From positions 1-52,302 of the forward strand of contig NZ_JAPUVI010000110.1 of NCBI RefSeq assembly GCF_029255285.1: a stretch of 52,302 nt of DNA. Reading direction: 5' to 3'. This DNA is from Accumulibacter sp. (GTDB taxonomy: Bacteria; Pseudomonadota; Gammaproteobacteria; Burkholderiales; Rhodocyclaceae). Position 1 is the stretch's first letter, and the number at the start of each line of letters is the position of its first letter. Shown in pieces: positions 42,969-52,302 of this stretch. Position numbers and translations under genes: made by a program. Below the pieces are notes generated by a model, which saw only the letters and a list, made by a program, of their open reading frames with translations, did no database searches and was not told where the DNA came from.

Positions 42969-45662
42969 ATGGCAGCTTTGCCCGAAAACGCGCTGTCGGC
43001 CGGCATCGGCGATGCGGACCCGCAAGAAACCCAGGAATGGCAGGACGCCCTTGGCGGCGTGATCGAAAAGGAAGGCGCCGAGCGCGCGCATTTCCTGATC
43101 GAGTGCCTGATCGCGCAAGCGCGGCAGGAGGGCATCGACATTCCGTACAGCGCCGCCACCGAGTACGTCAATACCATTCCGGTCGAACAGCAGCCGAAAT
43201 ACCCCGGCAACGCCGACCTCGAAATCCGGATTCACAACTACATTCGCTGGAACGCCATGGCGATGGTCGTGCGCGCCAACAGGAACAGCAACGTCGGCGG
43301 CCATATCGCGTCATTCGCTTCGGCGGCCGCGCTCTACGACGTCGGCTTCTCGTGGTTCTGGCACGCGCCTTCGGAACAGCACGGCGGGGATCTGATCTTT
43401 TTCCAGGGTCACTCGGTGCCCGGCGTCTACGCGCGCGCCCACCTGCTCGGGCGGCTGACCGACGAACAGATGGACTGCTTCCGGCAGGAGGTCGACGGGC
43501 GAGGCGTTTCGTCGTATCCACACCCCTGGTTGATGCCCGATTTCTGGCAGTTCCCGACCGTTTCGATGGGTCTCGGCCCGATTCAGGCGATCTATCAGGC
43601 GCGTTTCATGAGGTATCTCGACAGCCGCGGCTTCATCACCGCCGGTGACCGCAAGGTGTGGGCCTTTCTCGGCGACGGCGAGACCGACGAAGTCGAGTCG
43701 CTGGGTGCCATCGGCATGGCGGCCCGCGAACGGCTCGACAACCTGATTTTCGTCATCAACTGCAACCTGCAGCGTCTCGACGGTCCGGTGCGCGGTAATG
43801 GCAAGATCATCCAGGAACTCGAAGGAACTTTTCGCGGCGCGGGATGGAACGTCATCAAGCTGGTCTGGGGAACCCAATGGGATACGCTTTTCCTGCGCGA
43901 CAAGAAGGGCATCCTGAAGCAGCGGATGATGGAGGCCGTGGACGGCGAGTATCAGACCTTCAAGGCCAAGGATGGCGCCTACGTTCGCGAGCACTTCTTC
44001 AACACCCCGGAACTCAAGGAACTCGTCGCCGACTGGACGGACGACCAGGTCTGGTTGCTCAACCGTGGCGGGCACGACATTTTCAAGATCTTCAGCGCGT
44101 ACAAGAGTGCCGTCGAGCACAAGGGGCAACCGACGCTGATTCTGGCCAAGACGATCAAGGGCTACGGCATGGGCCAGGCCGGCGAGGGCATGAACATCTC
44201 GCACCAGCAGAAGAAGCTGGATTACGAGGCGATCAAGCGCTTCCGCGACCGCTTCAATCTGCCGGTACGCGACGATCAGATCGAGGAGCTGCCTTATCTC
44301 AAGTTCGCCGAAGGCTCGGCCGAACTGACCTACATGCGGCAGCGGCGCATGGATCTGGGAGGCTACCTGCCGAAACGTCGGCGCACTGCCGCGCCGCTCG
44401 AAGTCCCGGATTTATCGGCCTTCGACGCGTTGCTCAAGGCGTCGGGCGAGGGACGGGAGGTGTCCACGACGATGGCCATCGTCCGCTTTCTCAACATCCT
44501 GCTCAAGGACAAGAAGGTCGGCCGCCACGTCGTTCCCATCGTGCCCGACGAATCGCGCACTTTCGGCATGGAGGGCTTGTTCAGGCAGATCGGCATCTGG
44601 AACCAGGAAGGCCAGAAGTACGTTCCTGAAGATCACGACCAGTTGATGTTCTACAAGGAGTCGAAGGACGGCCAGGTGCTGCAGGAGGGAATCAACGAGG
44701 CCGGCGCGATGAGCGACTGGATCGCTGCCGCTACGTCGTACTCGGTGCACGGCGTGCAGATGATCCCGTTCTACATCTGCTACTCGATGTTCGGGCTGCA
44801 GCGCACGATGGATCTCTGCTGGGCGGCTGGCGACCAGCGCGCGCGAGGCTTCCTGATCGGCGGCACGGCCGGACGGACGACCCTGAACGGCGAAGGTCTG
44901 CAGCACGAGGACGGTCATTCGCAGGTGCTGTCGGCACTGATCCCCAACTGCATCAGCTACGACCCGACCTTCTCCTTCGAGATCGCGGTGATCATGTGCG
45001 AAGGCCTGCGCCGGATGCACCAGGAGCAGGAGGATGTCTTCTACTACATCACGGTGATGAACGAGAACTACGAGCATCCGGAGATGCCGGCGGGTGCCGA
45101 GTCCGACATCCTGCGGGGCATGTATCTGCTGCGCCGCGGCCATTCGTCGGACAGCAATCCACCGGCCCCGCGCGTGCAACTGCTCGGTTCGGGGACGATC
45201 TTCCGTGAAGTGATTGCCGCCGCCGATCTGCTCAAGAGCGACTGGGGTGTCGACGCCGACTTGTGGGGCTGCCCGAGCTTCACCGAACTGGCGCGCGACG
45301 GTAACGACGTGCAGCGCTGGAACCTGCTCAATCCGACGGCCAAGCCGAGACTGTCGCACGTCGAAAGGTGTCTTGCCGATACACGCGGGCCGATCGTCGC
45401 CGCGACCGACTACGTGCGCCTGTTCGCCGACCAGATTCGTCCTTTCCTGAACCGGCGTTACGTCACGCTGGGCACCGACGGTTTCGGCCGTTCGGATACG
45501 CGCGAGAAGTTGCGCCACTTCTTCGAGGTCGATCGTCGCTGGGTCACGATCGCCGCGCTGAAGGCCCTGGCTGACGACGGAACGATAGAGCGGAGCAAGG
45601 TCGCCGAAGCGATCGCCCGCTACGGCATCGACGTGAACAAACCCAACCCGGCGACGGTTTAA
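42969..45662 (+). CDS. aceE: Pyruvate dehydrogenase E1 component, homodimeric type
   Basis: An 897-residue E1 that decarboxylates pyruvate and reductively acetylates the E2 lipoyl groups. The TPP motif GDGETDEVESLGAI through VINCNLQRLDG is clear; also HISFASAAALYDVGFSWFW-type core, GTAGRTTLNGEGLQHEDG and YYITVMNENYEHPEMP, all hallmarks of the large homodimeric AceE. First gene of the aceE-aceF-lpdA operon; 12 bp to aceF. Confidence 0.97.
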   Translation: MAALPENALSAGIGDADPQETQEWQDALGGVIEKEGAERAHFLIECLIAQARQEGIDIPYSAATEYVNTIPVEQQPKYPGNADLEIRIHNYIRWNAMAMVVRANRNSNVGGHIASFASAAALYDVGFSWFWHAPSEQHGGDLIFFQGHSVPGVYARAHLLGRLTDEQMDCFRQEVDGRGVSSYPHPWLMPDFWQFPTVSMGLGPIQAIYQARFMRYLDSRGFITAGDRKVWAFLGDGETDEVESLGAIGMAARERLDNLIFVINCNLQRLDGPVRGNGKIIQELEGTFRGAGWNVIKLVWGTQWDTLFLRDKKGILKQRMMEAVDGEYQTFKAKDGAYVREHFFNTPELKELVADWTDDQVWLLNRGGHDIFKIFSAYKSAVEHKGQPTLILAKTIKGYGMGQAGEGMNISHQQKKLDYEAIKRFRDRFNLPVRDDQIEELPYLKFAEGSAELTYMRQRRMDLGGYLPKRRRTAAPLEVPDLSAFDALLKASGEGREVSTTMAIVRFLNILLKDKKVGRHVVPIVPDESRTFGMEGLFRQIGIWNQEGQKYVPEDHDQLMFYKESKDGQVLQEGINEAGAMSDWIAAATSYSVHGVQMIPFYICYSMFGLQRTMDLCWAAGDQRARGFLIGGTAGRTTLNGEGLQHEDGHSQVLSALIPNCISYDPTFSFEIAVIMCEGLRRMHQEQEDVFYYITVMNENYEHPEMPAGAESDILRGMYLLRRGHSSDSNPPAPRVQLLGSGTIFREVIAAADLLKSDWGVDADLWGCPSFTELARDGNDVQRWNLLNPTAKPRLSHVERCLADTRGPIVAATDYVRLFADQIRPFLNRRYVTLGTDGFGRSDTREKLRHFFEVDRRWVTIAALKALADDGTIERSKVAEAIARYGIDVNKPNPATV

Positions 45663-45674
45663 GGGAGCCTCCTG

Positions 45675-46979
45675 ATGAGTCAATTGATCGAAGTAACAGT
45701 CCCGGACATCGGCGACTATCACGACGTGCCGGTGATCGACATCTGTGTCAAGGAAGGCGACACGGTGAAGCTGGACGATGCGCTGGTCACCCTCGAATCC
45801 GACAAGGCGACGATGGATGTACCGTCTTCGGCCGCTGGCGTCATCCGGGAGCTCAAGGTCCGGCTTGGCGACAAGGTTTCGCAGGGCACGGTGGTGGTGC
45901 TGATCGAAGCGGCCGATGCCGCGGCGGCTGCGGCAAGCGTGCCGGCCAGCACGGCGGCGGTGCCAACGCCGCCAGCGGTCAGCACGCCGGTGCCGGCGGC
46001 GTTGCCGGCCGCGCCGTCGCCGGTCGATTCCCCGGCCGCGGTTCCACCCGTTCCAGGTCTCGCGCCCGGTGCCAGAACGCATGCCAGTCCGTCGGTGCGC
46101 CTGCTGGCGCGCGAACTCGGCGTCGACCTGAACAAGGTCACGGCCAGTGGCCCGAAAGGTCGCATTCTCAAAGAAGACGTCAGCGCCTACGTGAAGGGTG
46201 TACTGACCGCCGGCCCGGCGGCCGTCGCCCCGTCGCTCGGCGGCGGACTCGACCTGCTGCCCTGGCCGAAGGTCGACTTCACCAAGTTCGGTGCCGTCGA
46301 AGTCAAGCCGCTGGCGCGCATCAAAAAGATCTCGGCGCAGAACCTGGCCCGCAACTGGGTGATGGTGCCGGCGGTCACCTACCACGAAGACGCCGATATT
46401 ACCGATCTCGAGGCGTTTCGCGTGGCGACCAACCGGGAGAACGAAAAGTCCGGACTGAAGATCACCATGCTGGCCTTCCTGATCAAGGCGTGCACCGTCG
46501 CGCTGAAGAAGTTCCCCGAATTCAACAGCTCGCTTGACGGCGACAACCTGGTACTCAAGCAGTACTACCATGTCGCTTTCGCCGCCGACACGCCGAGCGG
46601 TCTGGTCGTTCCGGTGATCAAGAATGCCGACCAGAAGTCGGTCAGCCAGCTCGCGGCGGAAAGTGGCGATCTGGCCAGAAAGGCACGTGACGGCAAGCTT
46701 TCGCCGGCCGAGATGTCGGGTGCCTGCTTCACCATCTCGAGCGTCGGCGGCATCGGCGGCACGCATTTCTCGCCGATCGTCAATGCGCCCGAAGTGGCCA
46801 TCCTCGGCGTCAGCAAGTCGGTCATGAAACCGGTGTGGAACGGCAAGGAGTTCGCGCCGCGACTGATCCTGCCGCTGTCGCTGTCGGCCGACCATCGCGT
46901 CATCGACGGCGCTCTGGCCACCCGTTTCAACGTCCATGTCGCGCAACTGCTCGCCGACATGCGGCGCGTGCTGCTTTGA
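45675..46979 (+). CDS. aceF: Pyruvate dehydrogenase E2 (dihydrolipoamide acetyltransferase)
   Basis: A 434-residue E2 with one lipoyl domain (lipoylated Lys44 in ESDKATMDV), an Ala/Pro/Val linker (about 78-130), a peripheral-subunit-binding domain (ASPSVRLLARELGVDL...GPKGRILKEDV, about 136-175) and the catalytic acetyltransferase core ending in the DHRVIDGA motif with His407 and Asp411. The single lipoyl domain is fewer than E. coli's three. It is 13 bp before lpdA. Confidence 0.96.
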   Translation: MSQLIEVTVPDIGDYHDVPVIDICVKEGDTVKLDDALVTLESDKATMDVPSSAAGVIRELKVRLGDKVSQGTVVVLIEAADAAAAAASVPASTAAVPTPPAVSTPVPAALPAAPSPVDSPAAVPPVPGLAPGARTHASPSVRLLARELGVDLNKVTASGPKGRILKEDVSAYVKGVLTAGPAAVAPSLGGGLDLLPWPKVDFTKFGAVEVKPLARIKKISAQNLARNWVMVPAVTYHEDADITDLEAFRVATNRENEKSGLKITMLAFLIKACTVALKKFPEFNSSLDGDNLVLKQYYHVAFAADTPSGLVVPVIKNADQKSVSQLAAESGDLARKARDGKLSPAEMSGACFTISSVGGIGGTHFSPIVNAPEVAILGVSKSVMKPVWNGKEFAPRLILPLSLSADHRVIDGALATRFNVHVAQLLADMRRVLL

Positions 46980-46992
46980 TCGGGAGACAGAC

Positions 46993-48732
46993 ATGAGCCA
47001 GATCATTGAAGCCAAAGTGCCCGACATCGGCGATTACCACGACGTGCCGGTGATCGACGTCTGCGTCAAGACCGGCGACACCGTCAGGGTCGACGATCCG
47101 CTGGTCACTCTCGAATCCGACAAGGCGACGATGGACATCCCGAGCAGTGTCGCCGGTGTCGTCAAGGAGGTGAAGGTCGCTCTCGGCGACAAGGTGTCCG
47201 AAGGGTCGGTCGTCGTCCTCATCGAAACGGGCGGTGGCGAGGCCGCCGCCGCACCCCCGGTTACCGCCTCGGCGCCGGCAGCCAGCGCCGTTGCGGCACC
47301 GCAAGCCGCGGCGCCGATCAGCGGCAAGGCCGACATCGAATGCGAAATGTTGGTCCTCGGTGCCGGCCCGGGAGGCTACTCGGCGGCTTTCCGCAGTGCC
47401 GACCTCGGCCTGCAGACGGTCCTCGTTGAGCGCTACCCGACGCTTGGCGGTGTCTGCCTCAACGTCGGTTGTATTCCGTCGAAAGCCCTGCTGCACATCG
47501 CCGGCGTCATGGAAGAAGCGCAGCACATGGGCGACTGCGGCGTCAGCTTCGCCGCCCCGAGCATCGACCTCGACAAACTGCGTGCCCATAAGGACAAGGT
47601 CGTCGGCCGGCTCACCGGCGGTCTCGCCGGCATGGCCAAGGGGCGCAAGGTCGAAGTCGTGCAGGGCGTCGGCCAGTTCGTCGACCCGCATCACCTCGAA
47701 GTCGCACTCGCCGAAGGCGGTAGCAAGCTGATTCGCTTCCAGAAAGCGATCATCGCCGCCGGTTCGCAGCCGATCGCGCTGCCCTTCATGCCCGACGACC
47801 CGCGCGTCGTCGACTCGACCGGCGCTCTCGAGCTGCGCCAGATTCCGGGACGCATGCTGGTGGTCGGTGGCGGCATCATCGGTCTGGAGATGGCCAGCGT
47901 CTACTCGGCACTCGGCTCGCGCATCACGGTCGTCGAACTCGGGGGCGTCCTGATGCCGGGTGCTGACCGTGATCTGGTCAAGGTATGGGAGAAGAAGAAC
48001 GCCCATCGCTTCGACCGTATCCTGCTCAATACCGGCGTCGTTGCCGCCGCCGCCACTCCCGCCGGCATCGAAGTCAGCTACAGCAACGACGAGAAGGAAA
48101 CCTTCGACCTCGTGCTGGTCGCCGTCGGTCGCTCACCGAACGGCAAGAAGCTGGCGGCCGAGAAAGCTGGCGTTGCGGTCGACGAGCGTGGCTTCATTCC
48201 CGTCGACCGCCAGTTGCGGACCAACGTCCCGCACATCCACGCCATCGGCGACATCGTCGGGCAGCCGATGCTGGCTCACAAGGGGGTACACGAGGCGCAT
48301 GTCGCTGCCGAAGCGGCGAACGGCGGCAAGCGTTGCTTCGACGCCCTGCAGATCCCGTCGGTCGCCTACACCGACCCCGAAATCGCCTGGGCCGGCAAGA
48401 CCGAAGAGCAATGCCGGGTCGAGGGAATCACCTACGGCAAGAGCGTCTTCCCCTGGGCGGCGTCGGGACGGGCTCTGGCCAACGGTCGTGAAGAGGGCTT
48501 CACCAAACTGATCTTCGACGAGGCGACGCACCGCATCATCGGCGGCAGCATCGTCGGCACCGACGCCGGCGACCTGATCGGGGAAGTTTGCCTGGCGATC
48601 GAAATGGGTTGCGACGCCACCGACATCGGTCACACCATCCACCCGCACCCGACGCTCGGCGAGTCGGTTGGGATGGCGGCGGAGGTCTATGAGGGAGTGT
48701 GCACGGACCTGCCCGCGGTGAAGAAGAGGTAG
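46993..48732 (+). CDS. lpdA: Dihydrolipoyl dehydrogenase (E3) with N-terminal lipoyl domain
   Basis: A 579-residue E3. Residues 1-78 are a lipoyl domain with Lys44 in ESDKATMDI, nearly the same as the E2 lipoyl domain over its first 45 residues, followed by an Ala-rich linker. Then the flavoprotein: FAD motif LGAGPGGYSAA (122-132), redox-active disulfide Cys155/Cys160 (CLNVGC), NAD motif VGGGIIGLEMAS, and the C-terminal HIHPHPTLGES with the catalytic His. The fused lipoyl domain is common in betaproteobacterial PDH operons. GGGAGA precedes the ATG. Confidence 0.95.
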   Translation: MSQIIEAKVPDIGDYHDVPVIDVCVKTGDTVRVDDPLVTLESDKATMDIPSSVAGVVKEVKVALGDKVSEGSVVVLIETGGGEAAAAPPVTASAPAASAVAAPQAAAPISGKADIECEMLVLGAGPGGYSAAFRSADLGLQTVLVERYPTLGGVCLNVGCIPSKALLHIAGVMEEAQHMGDCGVSFAAPSIDLDKLRAHKDKVVGRLTGGLAGMAKGRKVEVVQGVGQFVDPHHLEVALAEGGSKLIRFQKAIIAAGSQPIALPFMPDDPRVVDSTGALELRQIPGRMLVVGGGIIGLEMASVYSALGSRITVVELGGVLMPGADRDLVKVWEKKNAHRFDRILLNTGVVAAAATPAGIEVSYSNDEKETFDLVLVAVGRSPNGKKLAAEKAGVAVDERGFIPVDRQLRTNVPHIHAIGDIVGQPMLAHKGVHEAHVAAEAANGGKRCFDALQIPSVAYTDPEIAWAGKTEEQCRVEGITYGKSVFPWAASGRALANGREEGFTKLIFDEATHRIIGGSIVGTDAGDLIGEVCLAIEMGCDATDIGHTIHPHPTLGESVGMAAEVYEGVCTDLPAVKKR

Positions 48733-48754
48733 GCCGGCAAGGGCCCAGCGCCCG

Positions 48755-48795
48755 CTGACGCCGCCGCCTACGAGGTTGGGCGGCGTCAGACCTTT
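48755..48795 (+). terminator. Hairpin terminator after the pyruvate dehydrogenase operon
   Basis: CTGACGCCGCC (48755-48765) and GGCGGCGTCAG (48779-48789) form a perfect 11-bp stem with a 13-nt loop, followed by ACCTTT. It starts 23 bp after the lpdA stop. The short T-run is weak, but stem strength and position fit an operon terminator. The rest of the gap to 48983 has only a small GCGGG/CCCGC hairpin (48949-48962) near the end of the opposing aldehyde dehydrogenase gene. Confidence 0.65.
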
Positions 48796-48983
48796 GGCGG
48801 CGGGAAACGCTACGTCCGGGTGCGCGCGACGTCGGTGGCCGGCTCGGAAACGACAGCCGATGTGGCGGGCGGCCTCCGATCGTGCGGCCCGGGCAAGCGC
48901 CGCGAGGCGTATCGAGGGACGGAAGTGGTGAAGGGCATCATTCTTGAGGCGGGCCGTCCCGCTCTGGAGTTCGACGGGCGCTT

Positions 48984-50417
48984 TCAGTCGCCGCGCAACT
49001 GCACCGACTTGTATTCAAGAAACTCTTCCAGTCCGTACTCGCCCATCTCGCGCCCGATTCCCGATTGACGGAAGCCGCCGAACGGGGCGCGGACGTTGAA
49101 GCTGCCACCGTTGATGTCGACCTGGCCGGTGCGCAGGCGTCTGGCGAGGCGCATTGCGCGCCCTTCGTCGGTCGACCAGACAGCGCCCGAAAGGCCGTAG
49201 ATCGAATCGTTGGCGATGGCGACGGCAGCCTCCTCGTCGCCATCCGGGTAGGTCAGGATGGCCAGCACCGGTCCGAAGATCTCTTCCTGCGCGACGCAGC
49301 TTTGTGGCGGCACGCGACCGAGTACCGTCGGTTGTACGTAATAGCCGCGGCTCAGTCCGGCCGGCATGGCCGGGCCGCCGCAGAGCAATTCGGCGCCTTC
49401 CGCGACGCCGCGCACGATGTAGTCGCGCACGCGATCGCGCTGCGCGGCCGACGCCAGCGGACCGAGCTTGCTGCCTTCCGCGAACGGATCGCCGACGGTA
49501 AAGCTCTGCGCTGCTTCGACGGCCAGCCGTGCCGCTTCGGCGTAGCGCGACTCGGGGACGAGAAGGCGTGTGTGCGCGCTGCAGGTCTGGCCGGAATTGA
49601 GGTAGCAGGCGGTGACGACGCCACGGATGGCGCGGGCGAAATCGGCGTCGTCGAGGACGATCGCCGCCGACTTGCCGCCCAGTTCGAGAGCGACGCGCTT
49701 CACCGCTTGTCCGGCGAGGGCTGCGATCTGCTTGCCGGCGCGTGTCGAGCCGGTGAAGGAGATGGTGTCGACCTCCGGGTGGCGCACCAGTGCTTCGCCG
49801 ACCACTGGCCCGTAGCCGGTGACGAGGTTGAACACACCGGGCGGCAGGCCGATTTCGTCGATCACTTCGGCCAGTATGAAAGCGCTGAGCGGCGCGATCT
49901 CCGAAGGCTTGAGCACCACCGTGCAGCCGGCGGCAAGCGCCGGAGCGAGCTTGGTGGCGACCTGGTTGAGCGGATAGTTCCACGGCGTGATGCAGGCCGC
50001 AACGCCGGCCGCCTCGCGTATCACCAGCGAATTGCCGACCCGTTGTTCGAAAACGAACTCGCGGGCCATCTGACCGTAGATTCCGAAGTGCGTGATCGGC
50101 AGTCCGGCCTGGATACGGGTCGACAGCTTGAGCGGCATGCCGACTTCCGCACTGATCGCGCGGGCGATCTCGTCGGCGCGTGCCGCGAGGCCGTCGCGAA
50201 TTCGCTCCAGCGCCGCGCCGCGCTCGCTTGGCGGTGTCGCCGCCCAGGGCTCGAAAGCGGCGCGGGCGGCGCGTACCGCGGCATCGGCATCGGCCTCGTT
50301 GCCTTGCGGAATGCGGGCGATGACCTCTTCGCTGGCGGCACCGAGAACGTCTATCGTTCCCTCGCCCTGCGGCGTGACCCAGCGGCCACCGATGTACAGC
50401 TTGTCAGTTTGCAGCAT
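48984..50417 (-). CDS. NAD(P)-dependent aldehyde dehydrogenase
   Basis: A 477-residue ALDH-superfamily enzyme oxidising an aldehyde to the acid. Catalytic Cys279 in [11 protein letters not shown] and Glu245 in LELGGKSA; the cofactor site includes ITPWNYPL and FTGSTRAGK. The C-terminal [27 protein letters not shown] is typical. The substrate cannot be fixed; adjacency to an enoyl-CoA hydratase may hint at acid or aromatic degradation. AAGGAGA precedes the ATG at 50417. Confidence 0.92.
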   Translation of the reverse strand: MLQTDKLYIGGRWVTPQGEGTIDVLGAASEEVIARIPQGNEADADAAVRAARAAFEPWAATPPSERGAALERIRDGLAARADEIARAISAEVGMPLKLSTRIQAGLPITHFGIYGQMAREFVFEQRVGNSLVIREAAGVAACITPWNYPLNQVATKLAPALAAGCTVVLKPSEIAPLSAFILAEVIDEIGLPPGVFNLVTGYGPVVGEALVRHPEVDTISFTGSTRAGKQIAALAGQAVKRVALELGGKSAAIVLDDADFARAIRGVVTACYLNSGQTCSAHTRLLVPESRYAEAARLAVEAAQSFTVGDPFAEGSKLGPLASAAQRDRVRDYIVRGVAEGAELLCGGPAMPAGLSRGYYVQPTVLGRVPPQSCVAQEEIFGPVLAILTYPDGDEEAAVAIANDSIYGLSGAVWSTDEGRAMRLARRLRTGQVDINGGSFNVRAPFGGFRQSGIGREMGEYGLEEFLEYKSVQLRGD

Positions 50418-50477
50418 CTCGTCTCCTTGGTTGTGTCGTTGCGCTGGGCGGCAGAATACCACGCCACCGGGCGACCT

Positions 50478-51275
50478 TCAGCGGCCGCTCCAGAGCGCTT
50501 GCCGCTTGCCGAGGAAAGCCGCAGTGCCGATGCGGAAGTCGTCGCTCGCGGCGACCAGTCCGAAGGCGTCGGCGCCGAGTTGGGCCGCTTCCTCGAGCGA
50601 CAGGTTGAGCCCGCGATGCATCGCTTCCCAGGTCAGGCGGACGGCGATCGGCGATTGCGCGAGGATGTCGGCGACGATGGCCTGCGCTTCGTCGAGCAGC
50701 CGGTCGGGGTCGACGACGCTCTGTACCAGGCCGATTTGCCGCCCTTCATCGGCGTCGACGGCACGACCGCGCAGCAGCATCTCGGCCGCCCGGCCGCGGC
50801 CGACCAGGCGCGGCAAGCGGGTGGTGCCGCCGAAGCCGGCCACGGCGCCGATCTTCACCTCCGGATGGCCGAGCTGCGCTGTGCGCACCGCAACACGGAG
50901 CAGGCACGATTCGGCCAGTTCGAGACCGCCGCCGAGCGCCACGCCGTTGATCGCCGCGATCACCGGCTTGCCGAGCGTTTCGATGCGGTGATTGACCTCG
51001 ACGGCGAGGCGGGCGAAGTCGCGTACGGCGAGCGGCGAAGCGGCGTTCAGGTAGCCGATGTCGGCGCCGGCGCAGAAGGCTCGCCGCCCGCTGCCGGTGA
51101 CGATGACGGCGCGCACCGTAGGGTCGTCGCGCAACTCTTCGAATAGTGCGGCGAGGCGCTGCAAGATGGCGAGGTTGAGCGCGTTGAGCGCCTGCGGGCG
51201 GTTCAGCGTCAGCACGACGACGCCGGCGGTTTGCTGCTGGATGACGAGCGTGGAATCGAGGGTCGCATCAGACAT
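50478..51275 (-). CDS. Enoyl-CoA hydratase/isomerase family protein
   Basis: A 265-residue crotonase-fold protein. Oxyanion-hole segments AFCAGADI (67-73) and NGVALGGG (110-117) are present, as are both acid/base glutamates expected of a hydratase, Glu119 (GGGLELA) and Glu139 (GHPEVKIGAVAGFGG). A true 2-enoyl-CoA hydratase is therefore likely. It is 60 bp upstream of the aldehyde dehydrogenase in the same direction, so the two may share a transcript. Confidence 0.9.
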   Translation of the reverse strand: MSDATLDSTLVIQQQTAGVVVLTLNRPQALNALNLAILQRLAALFEELRDDPTVRAVIVTGSGRRAFCAGADIGYLNAASPLAVRDFARLAVEVNHRIETLGKPVIAAINGVALGGGLELAESCLLRVAVRTAQLGHPEVKIGAVAGFGGTTRLPRLVGRGRAAEMLLRGRAVDADEGRQIGLVQSVVDPDRLLDEAQAIVADILAQSPIAVRLTWEAMHRGLNLSLEEAAQLGADAFGLVAASDDFRIGTAAFLGKRQALWSGR

Positions 51276-51428
51276 GGCGGTTCTCCTGGTTGATTGGCGA
51301 GAACCAAGCCTAGGGGAAACGGTCGCGACCGGGGATGAAACACTTGCTCGCCGGCGATGAAAGTTCTTCATCCTCGGCGTGGGCGCCGATGCTTGCGGCG
51401 GCGAGCCACCGGGTGGCCGGCCGCGGCT

Positions 51429-52302
51429 TCAGCCGCTGTCGCGCAACCAGTCGACGAGCGCGGCGACCTCCGGGCGCGGCGTGGCGCCGGCGGCGGTGAC
51501 GATGTAGTAGGCGCGCTCCGATTCCTGCTCGACATCGAACAGCCTGACCAAAGTGCCGGCGGCGAGTTGGCGTTCGACCAGGGCGCTGAGCACCAGGGCA
51601 ACGCCTTGCGAGTACTCGGCGGCGTCGATGAGCAGCGAGACTTCGCTGAACGAGGGGCCGGTCTGGGGTTCCGGCCAATCGAGGCCGGCGGCGGCGAACC
51701 AGGGCTTCCACTTCGCAACGGCTTGGCGCAGCAAGGTGGCCCGTGCCAGGTCGGCCGGCGTTCGTAGCCACGGGTGGGCGATCAGATAGGCCGGGCTGCA
51801 GACCGGAAACAGGCGAACACGCAGCAGCTCGATCGCCGCCAGCCCTTCCCAGTTGCCGAGCCCGAAACGCAGGCCGACGTCGACCTCGCCGCAACGGAAG
51901 TCGAGAAAGCGCGACGTGACGTTGATCTCGAGGCTGATCTCGGGATGCCGGCGCTGGAAGCCGGCCAGGCGCTGGACCAGCCAGTTCGAAGCCAGCGCTG
52001 GCGGCAGGCTGAGGCGTATCGCCCGCGCCGGCGGCGCGCCGACGGCGGCCAGGCCGCCGCGCAGCGCGTCGAGCGCCTGGCCGACGTGGACAAGAAACTC
52101 TCTGCCTTGGGCTGTCAGGGAGATCACATGGCCGAGGCGGACGAAGAGGGGAACGCCGAGCAGCCATTCGAGCTGGGTGATGCGGTGACTGACGGCGCTC
52201 GGCGTGATCGACAGCGCGTCGGCGGCCTTCGCGAAGCTGCCGTGGCGGGCCACCGCCTCGAAAGCTTCGAGACCGTTGAGCGGTGGCAGGCGCGGCGTTG
52301 TC
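51429..52302 (-). CDS. LysR-family transcriptional regulator (GcvA-like), 5' end outside window
   Basis: The reading frame continues to the window edge (PRLPPLNGLEAFEAVARHGS...), so the start codon lies beyond 52302. The N-terminal winged helix-turn-helix is in SFAKAADALSITPSAVSHRITQLE, and the effector domain carries FRCGEVDVGLRFGLGNWEGL, typical of the GcvA-like LysR group. At least 290 residues. It ends about 150 bp from the enoyl-CoA hydratase start and points the same way; it may regulate the two downstream metabolic genes. Confidence 0.92.
   Translation of the reverse strand, partial: TTPRLPPLNGLEAFEAVARHGSFAKAADALSITPSAVSHRITQLEWLLGVPLFVRLGHVISLTAQGREFLVHVGQALDALRGGLAAVGAPPARAIRLSLPPALASNWLVQRLAGFQRRHPEISLEINVTSRFLDFRCGEVDVGLRFGLGNWEGLAAIELLRVRLFPVCSPAYLIAHPWLRTPADLARATLLRQAVAKWKPWFAAAGLDWPEPQTGPSFSEVSLLIDAAEYSQGVALVLSALVERQLAAGTLVRLFDVEQESERAYYIVTAAGATPRPEVAALVDWLRDSG

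Overview
This 52.3 kb window is GC-rich (high third-position GC) chromosomal DNA of a betaproteobacterium. The gene content (PPK2-type polyphosphate kinase, SulP transporter, an AMMECR1/MEMO1/radical-SAM trio, DUF2760 with paired Hsp70s, an aceE/aceF/lipoyl-E3 pyruvate dehydrogenase operon, a caspase/SUMF1-like protein) suggests a Rhodocyclales or 'Candidatus Accumulibacter'-like polyphosphate-accumulating organism. That assignment is inference from gene content, not from a marker gene. I saw no rRNA, tRNA or CRISPR array.

Layout. (1) 1-1600 is the mobile or accessory corner: the edge of a tyrosine recombinase fragment, then a REP-associated (Y1/HUH) transposase gene lying between two different expanded arrays. 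Both arrays are built around the same 15-bp inverted sequence. (2) 1959-5056, plus strand: overlapping amrB-amrA-amrS (MEMO1-like, AMMECR1, radical SAM) plus an alpha/beta-hydrolase-like protein that seems to lack catalytic residues. (3) 5234-6469: a phospholipase-D/FHA fusion. (4) 6749-11971: DUF2760, a short Hsp70 and a long Hsp70 with an extra C-terminal domain, tightly packed. (5) 12120-16739: a small unknown gene facing a minus-strand run of DUF1415, arfB, DUF924, yjbQ, two 3-hydroxyisobutyrate-dehydrogenase-family paralogues and a LEA-2 lipoprotein. (6) 17024-19753: a SulP anion transporter convergent with ppk2. (7) 19857-25674, minus: a complete RND tripartite efflux operon. (8) rdgC is divergent from a plus-strand overlapping operon tamA-tamB-radical SAM (26055-33960). 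(9) 33972-36287, minus: a secreted caspase-like/SUMF1-like fusion. (10) 36407-42658, minus: iorA, iorB, folD, purE, purK and a Sua5-type tRNA threonylcarbamoyladenylate synthase, with short or overlapping junctions. (11) 42969-48732, plus: the pyruvate dehydrogenase operon behind a recognisable promoter/operator and in front of a hairpin. (12) 48984-52302, minus: aldehyde dehydrogenase, enoyl-CoA hydratase and a LysR regulator that runs off the window.

Functionally, most of the window is housekeeping: central carbon entry (PDH), purine and folate metabolism, tRNA modification, ribosome rescue, outer-membrane assembly and efflux. The features most worth a second look are the transposase with its two arrays (including a poly-A tract and array copies forming the C-terminus of the transposase itself), the caspase/repeat/SUMF1-like protein, the PLD-FHA fusion, the DUF2760-Hsp70-Hsp70 module, and the degenerate hydrolase attached to the AMMECR1/MEMO1/radical-SAM genes.
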